Below are positions 34,895-44,653 of a DNA stretch of 64,000 bases, one piece after another. This DNA comes from Coprobacillaceae bacterium UN01-12pH3A. Lineage in GTDB: Bacteria > Bacillota_I > Bacilli_A > Erysipelotrichales > Coprobacillaceae. The stretch lies in the NCBI GenBank assembly GCA_027676805.1, contig JAQENU010000001.1:361499-425498 (forward strand). Direction: 5' to 3'. Each line of letters begins with the position of its first letter. Position 1 is the first letter of the stretch. The notes under the pieces were generated by a model. The model was given only the letters and a program-made list of their open reading frames with translations. It had not been told where the DNA came from and did not search any database. A program made the position numbers and the translations under genes.

Positions 34895-37800
34895 TTAAAA
34901 TAGAGATAATTGATTTTCTTCTTCCATTCCGGCAAAGACATTCAATTTACTCATAAATTTGATATGTGTATTATTTAAACGTGTACGTTTAATAACGTCC
35001 TCTTTTGATAAGAACGGATTAACCTTTCTAGCTTCTATCACACTGATGCCAACAGCTTCTCCCAATCCGTCAATAGCGGTAAACGGCGGAATTAAAGCTT
35101 TATCATCATCCGGATCTAAAATAAAATCGGTCGCATCAGATTTATCTAAAGAGACATTATTGAAATGGAATCCACGTTCATACATCTCCAAGGCAATTTC
35201 AAACATTCCCAGTAAGTCCTCATCCTTCTTGGTTGAATTATATTCCTGTTTACTTTTTTCAATTTCCTGTTTTCTAAGCAGAATCGCTTCTTTTCCTTTG
35301 ATCATTGTTTCGATGTCATAGGCATCACAGCGCGTCGTAAAATAAACTGCGTAATACTCTCTTGGATAGTAGAGCTTCCACCAAGCCACACGAATCGCAG
35401 ACAACACATAAGCCGCCGCATGGGCTTTCGGGAACATGTATTTGATCTTCTTACATGATTCAATATACCATTCCGGTACATTATATTTTTTCATTAGATT
35501 TTCATAGTCTTTTTCCGGGAAGACTTTTGGAGACTTCCCTTTACGTACACACTCCATGATATCGAAGGCATCTTTATTTGGCAGTCCTTTTTCAATTAAG
35601 TACACCATGATATCGTCACGACATCCGATAACCTCGGATAAGGTGCAGGTTCCGGATTTGATTAAGGATTCGGCATTTCCCAAATACACATCGGTTCCAT
35701 GAGACAAACCGGAGATAATTAGTAAGTCATTAAAGCTTTTAGGCTGTGTCTGCTCGAGCATTCCACGTACAAACTGGGTACCAAACTCAGGCAAACCCAA
35801 TGCTCCGGTCTTACAGTTTAAATAACTAAGATCAATTCCCATTGCTTTTGTTGAAGTAAAAAGGCTCATGACCTTCTCATCATTTGTCGGAATATCTTTA
35901 GGGTCAATTCCGGTTAAATCCTGCAGCATTCTTGTAACCGTTGGATCCACGTGACCTAAAATATCCAGCTTTAATACGTTATCATGGATAGCGTGAAAGT
36001 CGAAATGGGTTGTTTTCCATGACGCATTAACATCATCTGCCGGGAACTGAATCGGGGTAAAATCGTATACATCCATGTATCCGGGGATAACGATGATCCC
36101 ACCGGGGTGCTGTCCGCTGGTACGTTTAACGCCGGTACAGCCCATTGCGATTCGTTCCAGTTCAGCTGAACGGATCGAATTATCAATCCCTAATAATTCG
36201 GCATATCCCTTGGCATATCCGTAAGCCGTCTTATCTGCCACAGTAGAGATGGTTCCGGCACGATACACCTTGTCTTCGCCGAACAATACCTGTGTATAGT
36301 TATGTGCTTTCCATTGATAATCTCCCGAGAAGTTCAAGTCAATATCGGGAACCTTATCCGCATTAAACCCCAGAAATGTTTCAAACGGAATATTGTGTCC
36401 GTCTCCTTTTAATGGTTTTCCGCATTTTGGACATAGCTTATCCGGCAAATCATACCCATCGGCAATCCCCTCTTCTTCAACAAATTCACTGTACTGACAA
36501 TGAGGACAGTAGTAATGCGGCGCTAATGGATTCACTTCGGTTATTTCTGCCATCGTGGCAACAAAAGAAGAACCTACCGAACCACGGGAACCCACCAGAT
36601 AACCGTCATCGTTTGACTTTTTAACCAGCTTATGGGCGATATAGTAAATAACCGCAAACCCATGCTTGATGATATTTCCTAATTCTCTTTCTAAACGGGC
36701 TTCAATTATTTCAGGCAGTGGATCTCCGTACATTTTATGTGCATTTTTATAGCAAAGCTCCGTCAGCAATTCATCTACTCCTTCAATTCCCGGAGTAAAC
36801 AGCTGATCGTGGACAACGCTGAAATCACCATCGATCATGTCGGCAATTTTATTGGTATTTTCCACTACATATTCGTATGTTTCATTATGATCTAAATATG
36901 GATAGCATTCCATCATCTCATCGGTTGTTCGAAAGTATTGAGATGGGGTAAAAGCACGAGGATCCTTACGGTTGCACAATGGATGTGCACGACGGTTAAT
37001 CCCAATCGTTGGGTTTGCAATAAAGACATCACGATAAATTTTATCAGTAGGATTCAAGAAATGTACGTCCCCTGTTGCGACAATCAATTTATTTAGTTTC
37101 TTCGCCATCCCGATTAAACGTTTTAATGAAATAATCAGATCCTCTTCACTTTGCAGATTCCCACGGTCAATGAGATGATAATAATCTGCAAACGGCTGAA
37201 TTTCAATATAGTCATAGAATTTCATATATTCTTCTAGCTCGCTGTCCCCTAAGTTAAGTGCGGCTTCAAAGACATCTGAACGATAGCAGCTGCTTCCGAT
37301 CAACAGACCCTCGCGGTATTCCTCCAAGACCTCTTTTGGAATACGGGCATCTCCATAATAAAATTCTGTACACGATTTTGAAATAATTTTAAATAGATTT
37401 TTTAATCCGATTTTATTTTTCACCAGTAAAGTGGCATGATAAGGGAACACCAACTGATATGTATTCATTGTTTGAAGACTGTTTAATTCATCTAAATAAG
37501 TAATTTTCTTCTTATCCATCGCATCACTGATAAGAAGATTAAACACACTGCCTAATACTTCTGCATCATAATCGGCGCGATGGGCAACTTCTTCATCATA
37601 GCCTACCTTGTAATGACGGGCGACAGTTCCCAAACGATAGGATTTCATTGGTTTCATGATTGCTCTAGCTAAAGGCAGGGAATCGATATAAGGATTATGA
37701 ATCAATTCCATATTGTGACGTTTGCAGGCTTCATTCAAGAAACCAACGTCAAAGGTCGCATTATGAGCTACGATGATATCATCACCAAAGAATGCTTTAA

Positions 37801-39202
37801 TGGTTGGCAAAAATTCCTTGATGGTAGGGGCATCTTTGACCATTTCATTTGTAATGCTGGTCAGCTGGGTAATTTTTGCACTGATTTCTTTTTCCGGATT
37901 AATAAATGACTGCAAGCGGTCAATTACTTCACCGTTTCGAATCTTCACTGCCCCAAATTCTGTAATGCCATCATGAATTACAGACAGCCCGGTTGTTTCT
38001 AAGTCGAAAGAAACATACACAGCATCACGCAGCGGCACTTTTGCTGCATTGCGGACAATATGTAAAGTAGGATCAATCATATTGACCTCACAGCCATACA
38101 GCATCTTAATTCCGGCTTTGCTGGCTGCCTGCTGAGCTTCCGGGAAAGATTGCACATTCCCGTGGTCTGTAATCGCAATCGCCGGATGTCCCCATTTTGC
38201 TGCTTGATCAATGTAATCACTGACATTGGCAATCCCGTCCATCGTAGACATCTTAGAATGCATATGCAGTTCTACACGTTTCTTTTCTGCTTTGTCTGTT
38301 CGTGCCAGTGGTGCCGGAATGATTTCCAGCTGATTTGCCATCATAACGGTTTCTCTGGCGAAGCTGTCAAACTTCACTTCACCAATAACTTTGATCCAAA
38401 CCCCTTTTTTCACTTCATTCAAAGCATCTAAATCTTGACGGGCATTTTCGAAACGTTTGCACATGATAGAATCAGTGTAATCGGTGAGCCAAATCGACTG
38501 AATATGTTTTCCTGAACGAATCTTTGTTAATTCTACTTTAAAGACATAACCTTGAACGCTGACATTAGGAAGATCTCCGTTAATTTCATTCAGCTTTAAA
38601 GCAATGACATCATTGAATTTCTTGGAATTATAAGGTACATACTTATTTTCCTTTTTCGTAGGTGCAATCGGTGTCGGCTTAATATAGACTTCCTGTGTAC
38701 GCTGAGTCTCCATCTCTGCCAGCATTCTTTGATAATCCGGATTTTCTTTATTCACATAGAAATCAATAAATAAATCAATTCCTAGGGTATGAAAGAATTC
38801 ATTAAGCTTTGGCTTTAATGGTTCGATGCTGTTCAGCTGAATTTCATTGACCAGTTCGATTCGTAAAAGATCACGATCTAATTGAATCTGAGATGGTTCC
38901 ACACAGCCTAGCTGCGGATAATCCTGAGCATGATGCTTGCAGAAATACAGGAAATAATTGGCAATATCATCTTCACGGTAAAATAATTTATTTAAACTGA
39001 ATAGAAAATCACAGGGATATGGGAAACGATCCAAATGGGATTGCAGTTCAATAAATTCATGATAATCCAGTAAGGATTCTAAACGGATATGAAAGGTAAA
39101 GGCATCATGTTCGATCTCTACTTTTTCAATCACCGCAGTTTCTTTTAATTGTGTTGTGTTTTCTAATTGCAGTTGTTCTAAAAGAATCTCCATTTTATTC
39201 AT
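34895..39202 (-). CDS. polC: DNA polymerase III alpha subunit, Gram-positive type PolC
   Basis: Replicative polymerase of Bacillota with built-in proofreading, 1435 aa. An OB-fold region lies at about 205-295, the PHP domain starts at ELHMHS (311-316), and the inserted 3'-5' exonuclease begins DLETTGL (400-406) with later Exo motifs (HNATFDVGFL, HRADYDAEVLG). A Zn-binding C..C pair (CPHCQYSEF, CPKCGKPL) and DIDLNFSGDYQ belong to the palm/fingers. The stop is followed by no clear terminator. The ATG has GGAGGGG upstream. A terminator hairpin lies immediately before that SD. Confidence 0.98.
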   Translation of the reverse strand: MNKMEILLEQLQLENTTQLKETAVIEKVEIEHDAFTFHIRLESLLDYHEFIELQSHLDRFPYPCDFLFSLNKLFYREDDIANYFLYFCKHHAQDYPQLGCVEPSQIQLDRDLLRIELVNEIQLNSIEPLKPKLNEFFHTLGIDLFIDFYVNKENPDYQRMLAEMETQRTQEVYIKPTPIAPTKKENKYVPYNSKKFNDVIALKLNEINGDLPNVSVQGYVFKVELTKIRSGKHIQSIWLTDYTDSIMCKRFENARQDLDALNEVKKGVWIKVIGEVKFDSFARETVMMANQLEIIPAPLARTDKAEKKRVELHMHSKMSTMDGIANVSDYIDQAAKWGHPAIAITDHGNVQSFPEAQQAASKAGIKMLYGCEVNMIDPTLHIVRNAAKVPLRDAVYVSFDLETTGLSVIHDGITEFGAVKIRNGEVIDRLQSFINPEKEISAKITQLTSITNEMVKDAPTIKEFLPTIKAFFGDDIIVAHNATFDVGFLNEACKRHNMELIHNPYIDSLPLARAIMKPMKSYRLGTVARHYKVGYDEEVAHRADYDAEVLGSVFNLLISDAMDKKKITYLDELNSLQTMNTYQLVFPYHATLLVKNKIGLKNLFKIISKSCTEFYYGDARIPKEVLEEYREGLLIGSSCYRSDVFEAALNLGDSELEEYMKFYDYIEIQPFADYYHLIDRGNLQSEEDLIISLKRLIGMAKKLNKLIVATGDVHFLNPTDKIYRDVFIANPTIGINRRAHPLCNRKDPRAFTPSQYFRTTDEMMECYPYLDHNETYEYVVENTNKIADMIDGDFSVVHDQLFTPGIEGVDELLTELCYKNAHKMYGDPLPEIIEARLERELGNIIKHGFAVIYYIAHKLVKKSNDDGYLVGSRGSVGSSFVATMAEITEVNPLAPHYYCPHCQYSEFVEEEGIADGYDLPDKLCPKCGKPLKGDGHNIPFETFLGFNADKVPDIDLNFSGDYQWKAHNYTQVLFGEDKVYRAGTISTVADKTAYGYAKGYAELLGIDNSIRSAELERIAMGCTGVKRTSGQHPGGIIVIPGYMDVYDFTPIQFPADDVNASWKTTHFDFHAIHDNVLKLDILGHVDPTVTRMLQDLTGIDPKDIPTNDEKVMSLFTSTKAMGIDLSYLNCKTGALGLPEFGTQFVRGMLEQTQPKSFNDLLIISGLSHGTDVYLGNAESLIKSGTCTLSEVIGCRDDIMVYLIEKGLPNKDAFDIMECVRKGKSPKVFPEKDYENLMKKYNVPEWYIESCKKIKYMFPKAHAAAYVLSAIRVAWWKLYYPREYYAVYFTTRCDAYDIETMIKGKEAILLRKQEIEKSKQEYNSTKKDEDLLGMFEIALEMYERGFHFNNVSLDKSDATDFILDPDDDKALIPPFTAIDGLGEAVGISVIEARKVNPFLSKEDVIKRTRLNNTHIKFMSKLNVFAGMEEENQLSLF

Positions 39203-39216
39203 AATATATCCCCTCC

Positions 39217-39243
39217 AAAAAAATAAGCACCATCGTGCTTATT
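39217..39243 (-). terminator. Terminator/attenuator between rseP and polC
   Basis: Stem AATAAGCAC/GTGCTTATT (9 bp perfect, 4-base loop) starts in the rseP stop codon and is followed by seven U that run directly into the polC SD (GGAGGGG). No promoter is visible between, so polC would be transcribed only by readthrough. Confidence 0.8.
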
Positions 39244-40330
39244 AAAATAATCGCGTAATATCATTGACTGTGACAATTATCATCAAGCCAAACACTAAGG
39301 CTAATCCAGCCAGCTGCAATGCATATCGGAACTTGACCGGTATATCCCTTCCAATTGCTTTTTCCACAACAGCAAATAAGACCTGACTTCCGTCCAATCC
39401 CGGAATCGGCAGGAGGTTAAATACCCCAATATTGATTCCCAGCATAGATACTAATAATAAGACATTGGCAAAATTTCCCGACTGAGTTACTTCCCCAACA
39501 ACATTATATATGCCAACCGGACCAGACAACTGCCCGATAGTTTCTTTTGAATTGGTAATCAGTTTTCCTAAAGTCGAAAAGACCAGTAAAGAAGCATCTT
39601 TAAAATAATTAGCACCGTATTCCACGCTTTCTACAAACGTCAAGCGACGTGTTGTAGGTGAAACACCAAGGAAATAACTGTCTGTTTCTGAACGATATGT
39701 TGCATTGACATTATAATCAAAGGTTGTATGATCTCTTTCAATTGTCACTTTTAAGGCTAAAGTTTCTCCGCTGTAATTATTTTGACTTTTACTTAAAGCC
39801 CCTTGCAAGTCTGAATAAGAACCAATTAAAAACTGTTTGCCGCTGTCAACAACGGTAATTTTATTGATCGTATCCTCCGCCTGAATTCCAGCTGTCATCG
39901 CTGGAGAATTGTCAACTACTTTTCCAATCGTTGAGGAGTTGCTTTGAACGGGTACAGAAATCGCATATACAGCGACAATGATGATAAATGCAGATAAGAA
40001 ATTCATGAAAACCCCAGACAAATACACAACGACCTGCTTCCATGTCGCAATTCCTTTTAAGGTACGCTCAAAAGGAACATCTTTCATATCTTCATTTTCT
40101 TCCTGATCTGCTTCACCGGCCATAGCAACGAATCCACCGATCGGTAAGGCTCTTAATTCATAATTCGTTTCACCGATCTTCTTTGACCATAGTTTTGGTC
40201 CCATCCCAATTGAGAACTGACCACAGTAAACACCAAAATGCTTTGCGGCAATAAAATGTCCCAGTTCATGAATGGTAATAATAAATCCTAATACTAGGAT
40301 AAAAACAATAAAGATTAATATATGTTGCAT
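39242..40330 (-). CDS. rseP: Site-2 intramembrane zinc metalloprotease RseP/RasP
   Basis: Membrane protease that cleaves anti-sigma factors and signal peptides within the bilayer. HELGH at residues 21-25 holds the zinc ligands in the first membrane segment; a single PDZ domain covers about 175-260; the second zinc motif is LLPIPGLDGSQV near 315. Length is 362 aa from the ATG at 40330, which has AGGAGG upstream and overlaps the dxr stop by 1 base (TAATG). Third-from-last gene in the uppS-cdsA-dxr-rseP-polC chain. Confidence 0.95.
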   Translation of the reverse strand: MQHILIFIVFILVLGFIITIHELGHFIAAKHFGVYCGQFSIGMGPKLWSKKIGETNYELRALPIGGFVAMAGEADQEENEDMKDVPFERTLKGIATWKQVVVYLSGVFMNFLSAFIIIVAVYAISVPVQSNSSTIGKVVDNSPAMTAGIQAEDTINKITVVDSGKQFLIGSYSDLQGALSKSQNNYSGETLALKVTIERDHTTFDYNVNATYRSETDSYFLGVSPTTRRLTFVESVEYGANYFKDASLLVFSTLGKLITNSKETIGQLSGPVGIYNVVGEVTQSGNFANVLLLVSMLGINIGVFNLLPIPGLDGSQVLFAVVEKAIGRDIPVKFRYALQLAGLALVFGLMIIVTVNDITRLF

Positions 40331-41481
40331 TACTTTCCTCCTATTTGTGCTAAGACGTGTTCTCTTGCCCAACGATCGATTTCCAGCAATTCTTCAATTG
40401 TCGGATCTTCAACCCATTGATGATCTTTCAACGCACTTTCCACTAATTCTTCAATCTGTAAGAATTCGATTTGATCATTTAAAAACAAACTGACAGCCTG
40501 TTCATTTGCCCCGTTTAACACACAAGGCATACTTCCCCCTTTGCGTCCGGCTTCGAAAGCAAGACGTAAAGCTCTATAACGGTCAAGATCCGGTTTTCTG
40601 AAATGCAGAGCCCCGATTTCATCTAAGTGTAAACGTTTCGCATGACTGATTTCAAAACGCTCCGGATAAGTCAAAGCATATTGGATCGGCAGACGCATAT
40701 CCGGTGTACCTAATTGTGCAATGATGGCAGTATCATTATATTCCACCATCGAATGAATAATACTTTCCGGATGAATATACACTATAATATCATCATAATC
40801 CATATCAAACAACCATTTCGCCTCGATCACTTCAAAGCCTTTATTAAACATAGTTGCAGAATCAATCGTAATTTTTGCGCCCATAGACCAATTAGGATGA
40901 CAAAGCGCCTCTTTTTTGCTTACTCCCACTAACTCATCACGGGTTTTATCGCGAAAACTTCCTCCTGAAGCCGTAATTATCAGTTTATGAATCTGGGAGT
41001 GTTTTTCACCGTTTAAAGACTGAAAAATAGCGGAATGTTCACTATCGACCGGCAATAATTGAACTCCATATTCTTTTACTAAACGAGTGATGATATGTCC
41101 TCCCACAACTAATGTTTCCTTATTGGCAAGGGCAATATCTTTATGTTTTTTTATCGCTTCGATTGTCGGTACCATCCCAACAAATCCAACTACTGCATTT
41201 AATACTAAACTAATTTCCTTCAGCGTCGCAATTTTAATCAATCCTTCATCGCCATAATAAATCGTTAACAATGGATATTGACTTTGTAATTGCTGGGCAT
41301 CTTTTTGATCTATCACACACACATATTTAGGGTGGACTGTTTCAATGACTTCTATCAGCTTTTCAATATTATGGCCGGCAGAAACCCCGATAATTTGAAA
41401 TAAGTCAGGATGATTTTTCACGACATCAACGGTCTGCATACCAATCGAACCGGTTACGCCTAATACAGATAATGTTTTCAT
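40330..41481 (-). CDS. dxr: 1-deoxy-D-xylulose 5-phosphate reductoisomerase
   Basis: First committed step of the MEP isoprenoid pathway, NADPH- and metal-dependent. The 383-aa protein starts MKTLSVLGVTGSIGMQT with the NADPH motif GxTGSIG, followed by ALANKETLVVGG, the metal-binding LPVDSEHSAIFQ, TASGGSFRD, HPNWSMGAKITIDSATM and the closing VLNGANEQAV. I start at 41481, with AAGGAG seven bases upstream. It supplies isopentenyl units for UppS, whose gene is two positions upstream in the same operon. Confidence 0.97.
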   Translation of the reverse strand: MKTLSVLGVTGSIGMQTVDVVKNHPDLFQIIGVSAGHNIEKLIEVIETVHPKYVCVIDQKDAQQLQSQYPLLTIYYGDEGLIKIATLKEISLVLNAVVGFVGMVPTIEAIKKHKDIALANKETLVVGGHIITRLVKEYGVQLLPVDSEHSAIFQSLNGEKHSQIHKLIITASGGSFRDKTRDELVGVSKKEALCHPNWSMGAKITIDSATMFNKGFEVIEAKWLFDMDYDDIIVYIHPESIIHSMVEYNDTAIIAQLGTPDMRLPIQYALTYPERFEISHAKRLHLDEIGALHFRKPDLDRYRALRLAFEAGRKGGSMPCVLNGANEQAVSLFLNDQIEFLQIEELVESALKDHQWVEDPTIEELLEIDRWAREHVLAQIGGK

Positions 41482-41491
41482 ATAAAACTCC

Positions 41492-42274
41492 TTATAATAA
41501 GAAATAGGTAACAAATAAAGCAAATACTAAACAGTTAAATAACAGACTGTCAATACGATCTAAAATTCCACCATGACCAGGCAGCAGATTTGAAAAATCT
41601 TTAATCTTAAAATAGCGTTTTACACTGCTGAATGTCAAATCGCCGACCTGAGCAGTCAACGTTAAAATAAAAGCCAGAAACGCACTTTGCAGAAGTGTCA
41701 GATCTAAAGGATTAAAATAAACGAACACTGTCGCTAAAAGCGTTCCTAATACTATTCCGCCAATCGATCCCTCAATCGTCTTTTTAGGAGACAATCTGGG
41801 AATTAATTTATGCTTTCCTAAAGTAACTCCGGCAAAATAAGCTCCCGTATCACTTCCATAAGTCGCAATCGCAATAAACAAAATCGATGAAAAGCCAAAT
41901 TTCAAACGAATATTCAATATGCAATGAAGTCCTATGCAGACAAAGGTTGTGAAACCTAAAAGAAAATTAATTTTTCCAATATCCAAACATTCCAGTACCA
42001 TGCTTAACGTAAACAGCACAACAGCAAACAGTACGATCGCATAACTACTCACAAAAAACATTGAATCATCGATAAAGACAATATAAAACGCATAAAGATA
42101 GGCAACGATATCTAAAAAGATATTCCAAGTTGAAATATGCATGATCTTTAGCAATTCATAGATTGCAAGTGCCGTGATAACGCCAATCAGAAGCGTAAAA
42201 ATCTTTCCGCCGATAACAGCAGCCGGAATGACGACTGCCATTAGGATCAAAGCGGTGATAATACGCTGCTTCAT
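41492..42274 (-). CDS. cdsA: Phosphatidate cytidylyltransferase CdsA
   Basis: Integral-membrane enzyme making CDP-diacylglycerol from phosphatidic acid and CTP. The 260-aa protein has about eight membrane segments, and the CDS signature is present near the C-terminus: SDTGAYFAGVTLGKHKLIPRLSPKKTIEGS and then DLTFSSVKRYFKIKDFSNLLPGHGGILDR. The ATG overlaps the uppS stop by 1 base and lies in the usual uppS-cdsA-dxr order. Confidence 0.96.
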   Translation of the reverse strand: MKQRIITALILMAVVIPAAVIGGKIFTLLIGVITALAIYELLKIMHISTWNIFLDIVAYLYAFYIVFIDDSMFFVSSYAIVLFAVVLFTLSMVLECLDIGKINFLLGFTTFVCIGLHCILNIRLKFGFSSILFIAIATYGSDTGAYFAGVTLGKHKLIPRLSPKKTIEGSIGGIVLGTLLATVFVYFNPLDLTLLQSAFLAFILTLTAQVGDLTFSSVKRYFKIKDFSNLLPGHGGILDRIDSLLFNCLVFALFVTYFLL

Positions 42275-43020
42275 TATTTTAAGCCTCCGTAACGGCGATC
42301 ACATTTTTGATAATGATCCAGCGCTTTATATAATTCTTCAACCCCAAAATCAGGCCAGTAAACATCACTGAAATACATTTCTGCGTACGCCATCTGCCAC
42401 AGCATAAAGTTAGACAGACGACATTCTCCGCTTGTTCGGATCATATAATCCAACGGCGGAAGATCAGCACTCATTAAATAGGTTTCAAACAGCTCTTCGT
42501 TGATTTCCTCTTCGCTGATAGCACCCTCTTTAACATCCTTCACAATATCTTTAACCGCCCCTATGATTTCATCCTGTGATCCATAAATAAAAGCAAAACA
42601 AAGGATTAATCCCGTATTGTTTTTTGTCTGTTCAACAGAATCTAATATGACTTCTCGCGTTGATTCCGGTGCTTTTTCAATATGACCGATATAGCGCACT
42701 TGAATATTGTTCTCTAAGAAATCTTTTAGGTAGATTTTGAAGAATTCCTTAGGTAATTTAAAAATAAAATCCACTTCGCTTTGCGGTCTTTTGAAATTTT
42801 CCGTTGAAAACGCATAAACCGTCATTGCTTTAATCCCTAAACGATTAGCTTCTAAAGCTAAAGTACGAATATTTTTCGTCCCCTCATGATGCCCGTAAGT
42901 CCTCGGCATTCCTCTTTTTTTAGCCCAGCGTCCATTACCATCCATAATAAACGCAATGTGCTGGGGAATCAATTCATCAATTAATTCTATATTACTTTCA
43001 TCTTTTCTTTTAAAAAGCAT
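42274..43020 (-). CDS. uppS: Undecaprenyl diphosphate synthase (UppS)
   Basis: Cis-prenyltransferase that makes the C55 lipid carrier for cell-wall synthesis. It is 248 aa. The catalytic Asp is D27 in IAFIMDGNGRWAKKRGMPR; GHHEGTKN, YAFSTENFKRP and the C-terminal DYMIRTSGECRLSNFMLWQMAYAEM-type motif complete the pattern. I start at the ATG at 43020, after GAGGTGTGG; a longer frame to 43071 would overlap the promoter. It leads the unit uppS-cdsA-dxr-rseP-polC. Confidence 0.97.
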   Translation of the reverse strand: MLFKRKDESNIELIDELIPQHIAFIMDGNGRWAKKRGMPRTYGHHEGTKNIRTLALEANRLGIKAMTVYAFSTENFKRPQSEVDFIFKLPKEFFKIYLKDFLENNIQVRYIGHIEKAPESTREVILDSVEQTKNNTGLILCFAFIYGSQDEIIGAVKDIVKDVKEGAISEEEINEELFETYLMSADLPPLDYMIRTSGECRLSNFMLWQMAYAEMYFSDVYWPDFGVEELYKALDHYQKCDRRYGGLK

Positions 43021-43044
43021 TGTCCACACCTCACAGTTATTGGT

Positions 43045-43053
43045 ATTATACCA
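43045..43053 (-). promoter_or_regulatory. Extended -10 promoter of the uppS-polC operon
   Basis: TGG-TATAAT on the minus strand, 24 bases before the uppS start; part of a small inverted repeat TGGTAT-T-ATACCA. The -35 is weak. Confidence 0.55.
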
Positions 43054-43069
43054 TAGTTTTATTTTAAAC

Positions 43070-43099
43070 AAAAAGAAAAAGATGTAAATACTACATCTT
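43070..43099 (-). terminator. Intrinsic terminator of pyrH-frr
   Basis: Stem AAGATGTA/TACATCTT (8 bp, 5-base loop) with a U-rich tail on the minus strand, just upstream of the uppS promoter. Confidence 0.75.
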
Positions 43100-43646
43100 A
43101 AACGGTCATAATATCTTTTTCTTTAACTGCTGCGATTTCATCAATCTTTTTTGTATAGCGATCTGTTTGCTTTTGAATATCCTCTTGTCCGCGTTTCTTT
43201 TCATCTTCTGAAACATCGCTCAATTTTTTGATATCATCATTAGCATCACGACGAATATTTCGGATTGCTACTTTTGCATTTTCCGCATATTTCTTGACCT
43301 GCTTAACAAATTCTTTTCTTCTTTCTTCTGTTAAGGCAGGGACATTCAAGCGGATGACAGATCCATCATTTTGAGGATTTAAGCCCAAATCAGATTCTAA
43401 AATTGCATGTTCAATATCTTTCATTGTTGAAGTATCATAAGGTTTAATCACCAATTGACGGCCTTCCTGCACACTGATGGAAGCCATTTGATTAATTGGG
43501 GTTGGTGTTCCATAATAATCAAATTGAACTCTATCCAGCATTGTCGGATTAGCACGACCGGTTCTTACCGTTGATAAATCTCTTTCATAGCTTTCAATCG
43601 CTTTATCCATTCTTTCAACTAATTCTTCTTTAATCATTGAAATCAT
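43098..43646 (-). CDS. frr: Ribosome recycling factor
   Basis: Splits post-termination ribosomes with EF-G. The 182-aa protein has the RRF signature [22 protein letters not shown], followed by [33 protein letters not shown] and [12 protein letters not shown] start at the ATG at 43646, which follows GGAGG and lies 1 base after the pyrH stop region; an upstream ATG at 43676 overlaps pyrH. It shares a transcript with pyrH, in the conserved order, and ends at a terminator. Confidence 0.97.
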   Translation of the reverse strand: MISMIKEELVERMDKAIESYERDLSTVRTGRANPTMLDRVQFDYYGTPTPINQMASISVQEGRQLVIKPYDTSTMKDIEHAILESDLGLNPQNDGSVIRLNVPALTEERRKEFVKQVKKYAENAKVAIRNIRRDANDDIKKLSDVSEDEKKRGQEDIQKQTDRYTKKIDEIAAVKEKDIMTV

Positions 43647-43647
43647 C

Positions 43648-44364
43648 TTATTTTCCTCCTGAAATGATTGTTCCATTTACTTCACCAGTAACAGCTCTGG
43701 CGATATTGCCCTCTTCTTGCATATTGAAGACACATAAATCAATATCATTATCTTTACATAATGTGATCGCTGTCTGATCCATAATCTGTAAATTCTTATT
43801 TAATACATCCAAGTACGTAATGTGTTCAAAACGTGTTGCTGTCGGATCAAGCTTAGGATCCGCTGAATAGACACCGTCCACTCCGTTTTTAGCCATCAGA
43901 ATAACTTCGGCGTCTACTTCTGCAGCACGTAATGCCGCAGTAGTATCGGTTGTAAAGAAAGGACTTCCTAAACCGGCACCAAAAATCACGATTCTTCCTT
44001 TTTCTAAATGTCTGACAGCTCTTCGGCGAATGTATGGTTCGGCAATTTCCTGCATTTCAATCGCAGATAGTAAGCGTGTTTCAACATTTAATGTTTCCAA
44101 TGCATTTTGAACCGCTAAGCCGTTCATCACGGTTGCCAGCATTCCCATATAATCTGCGGTCGCTCTTTCCATCCCCATTTCACTGCCTACTTTACCGCGC
44201 CAAATGTTTCCACCGCCAACAACAATGGCAATTTCAACCCCTTTATTTTTAGCGTCTACGATTTCTTGAGCAATTTTTGCTACTGTTTTAGCATCAATTC
44301 CAAACTTCTGCTCTCCGGCTAAAGCTTCTCCGCTCAATTTCAATAGTACTCGATTGTATTTCAT
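43648..44364 (-). CDS. pyrH: UMP kinase
   Basis: Phosphorylates UMP to UDP; essential for pyrimidine nucleotides. It is 238 aa, an amino-acid-kinase fold: [60 protein letters not shown] and [13 protein letters not shown]. The ATG at 44364 is chosen for its homology start ([12 protein letters not shown]); its SD AAGGA is a little far (11 bases). The upstream region holds two -10 boxes, a 16-codon leader ORF and an inverted repeat, which suggests control before this gene. Confidence 0.96.
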   Translation of the reverse strand: MKYNRVLLKLSGEALAGEQKFGIDAKTVAKIAQEIVDAKNKGVEIAIVVGGGNIWRGKVGSEMGMERATADYMGMLATVMNGLAVQNALETLNVETRLLSAIEMQEIAEPYIRRRAVRHLEKGRIVIFGAGLGSPFFTTDTTAALRAAEVDAEVILMAKNGVDGVYSADPKLDPTATRFEHITYLDVLNKNLQIMDQTAITLCKDNDIDLCVFNMQEEGNIARAVTGEVNGTIISGGK

Positions 44365-44422
44365 ATTATGTAGTATCCTTTCTTTTTCCAATATTTGGAC
44401 TCACATCTTTTTTATCTTTATC

Positions 44423-44451
44423 ATTATACCCAAAATCGTCGCGATTTTAAG
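44423..44451 (-). promoter_or_regulatory. Proximal pyrH promoter with internal inverted repeat
   Basis: TATAAT at 44423-44428 with a weak -35 (CTTAAA). Between them lies AAAATCG-TCG-CGATTTT (44432-44448), a 7+7 inverted repeat in operator position. Confidence 0.5.
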
Positions 44452-44453
44452 TC

Positions 44454-44504
44454 TTAATTAGGAATTTTAGGATAATCGTTGCTGATTTGCTTCTTATACG
44501 TCAT
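44454..44504 (-). CDS. Possible 16-residue leader peptide upstream of pyrH
   Basis: ATG to TAA, encoding MTYKKQISNDYPKIPN. It begins about 17 bases after the distal -10 box, with AAGG and AGGA just upstream, and stops before the proximal pyrH promoter. A short ORF in this position could be a regulatory leader peptide. It could equally be chance. Confidence 0.3.
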   Translation of the reverse strand: MTYKKQISNDYPKIPN

Positions 44505-44520
44505 CTTCCTAACCTTTTTA

Positions 44521-44549
44521 ATTATACCCAATTTAATTTAGTGTTGCAA
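44521..44549 (-). promoter_or_regulatory. Distal pyrH promoter
   Basis: TTGCAA (44544-44549), 17-base spacer, TATAAT (44521-44526) on the minus strand. This predicts a leader of about 150 bases. Confidence 0.7.
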
Positions 44550-44605
44550 CCATTTTTTAGGCAGAAACAAGCAAGAGCGTGACCGCTATTATTTCCCGTT
44601 GGTCA

Positions 44606-44642
44606 TAAAAAAACTGCGATAGATAAGCGTCTATCACAGTTT
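44606..44642 (-). terminator. Intrinsic terminator of rpsB-tsf
   Basis: Thirteen-base stem AAACTGTGATAGA/TCTATCGCAGTTT with one G-U pair and a 6-base loop, followed by U residues on the minus strand. Confidence 0.85.
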
Positions 44643-44653
44643 ATGCGGAATAA

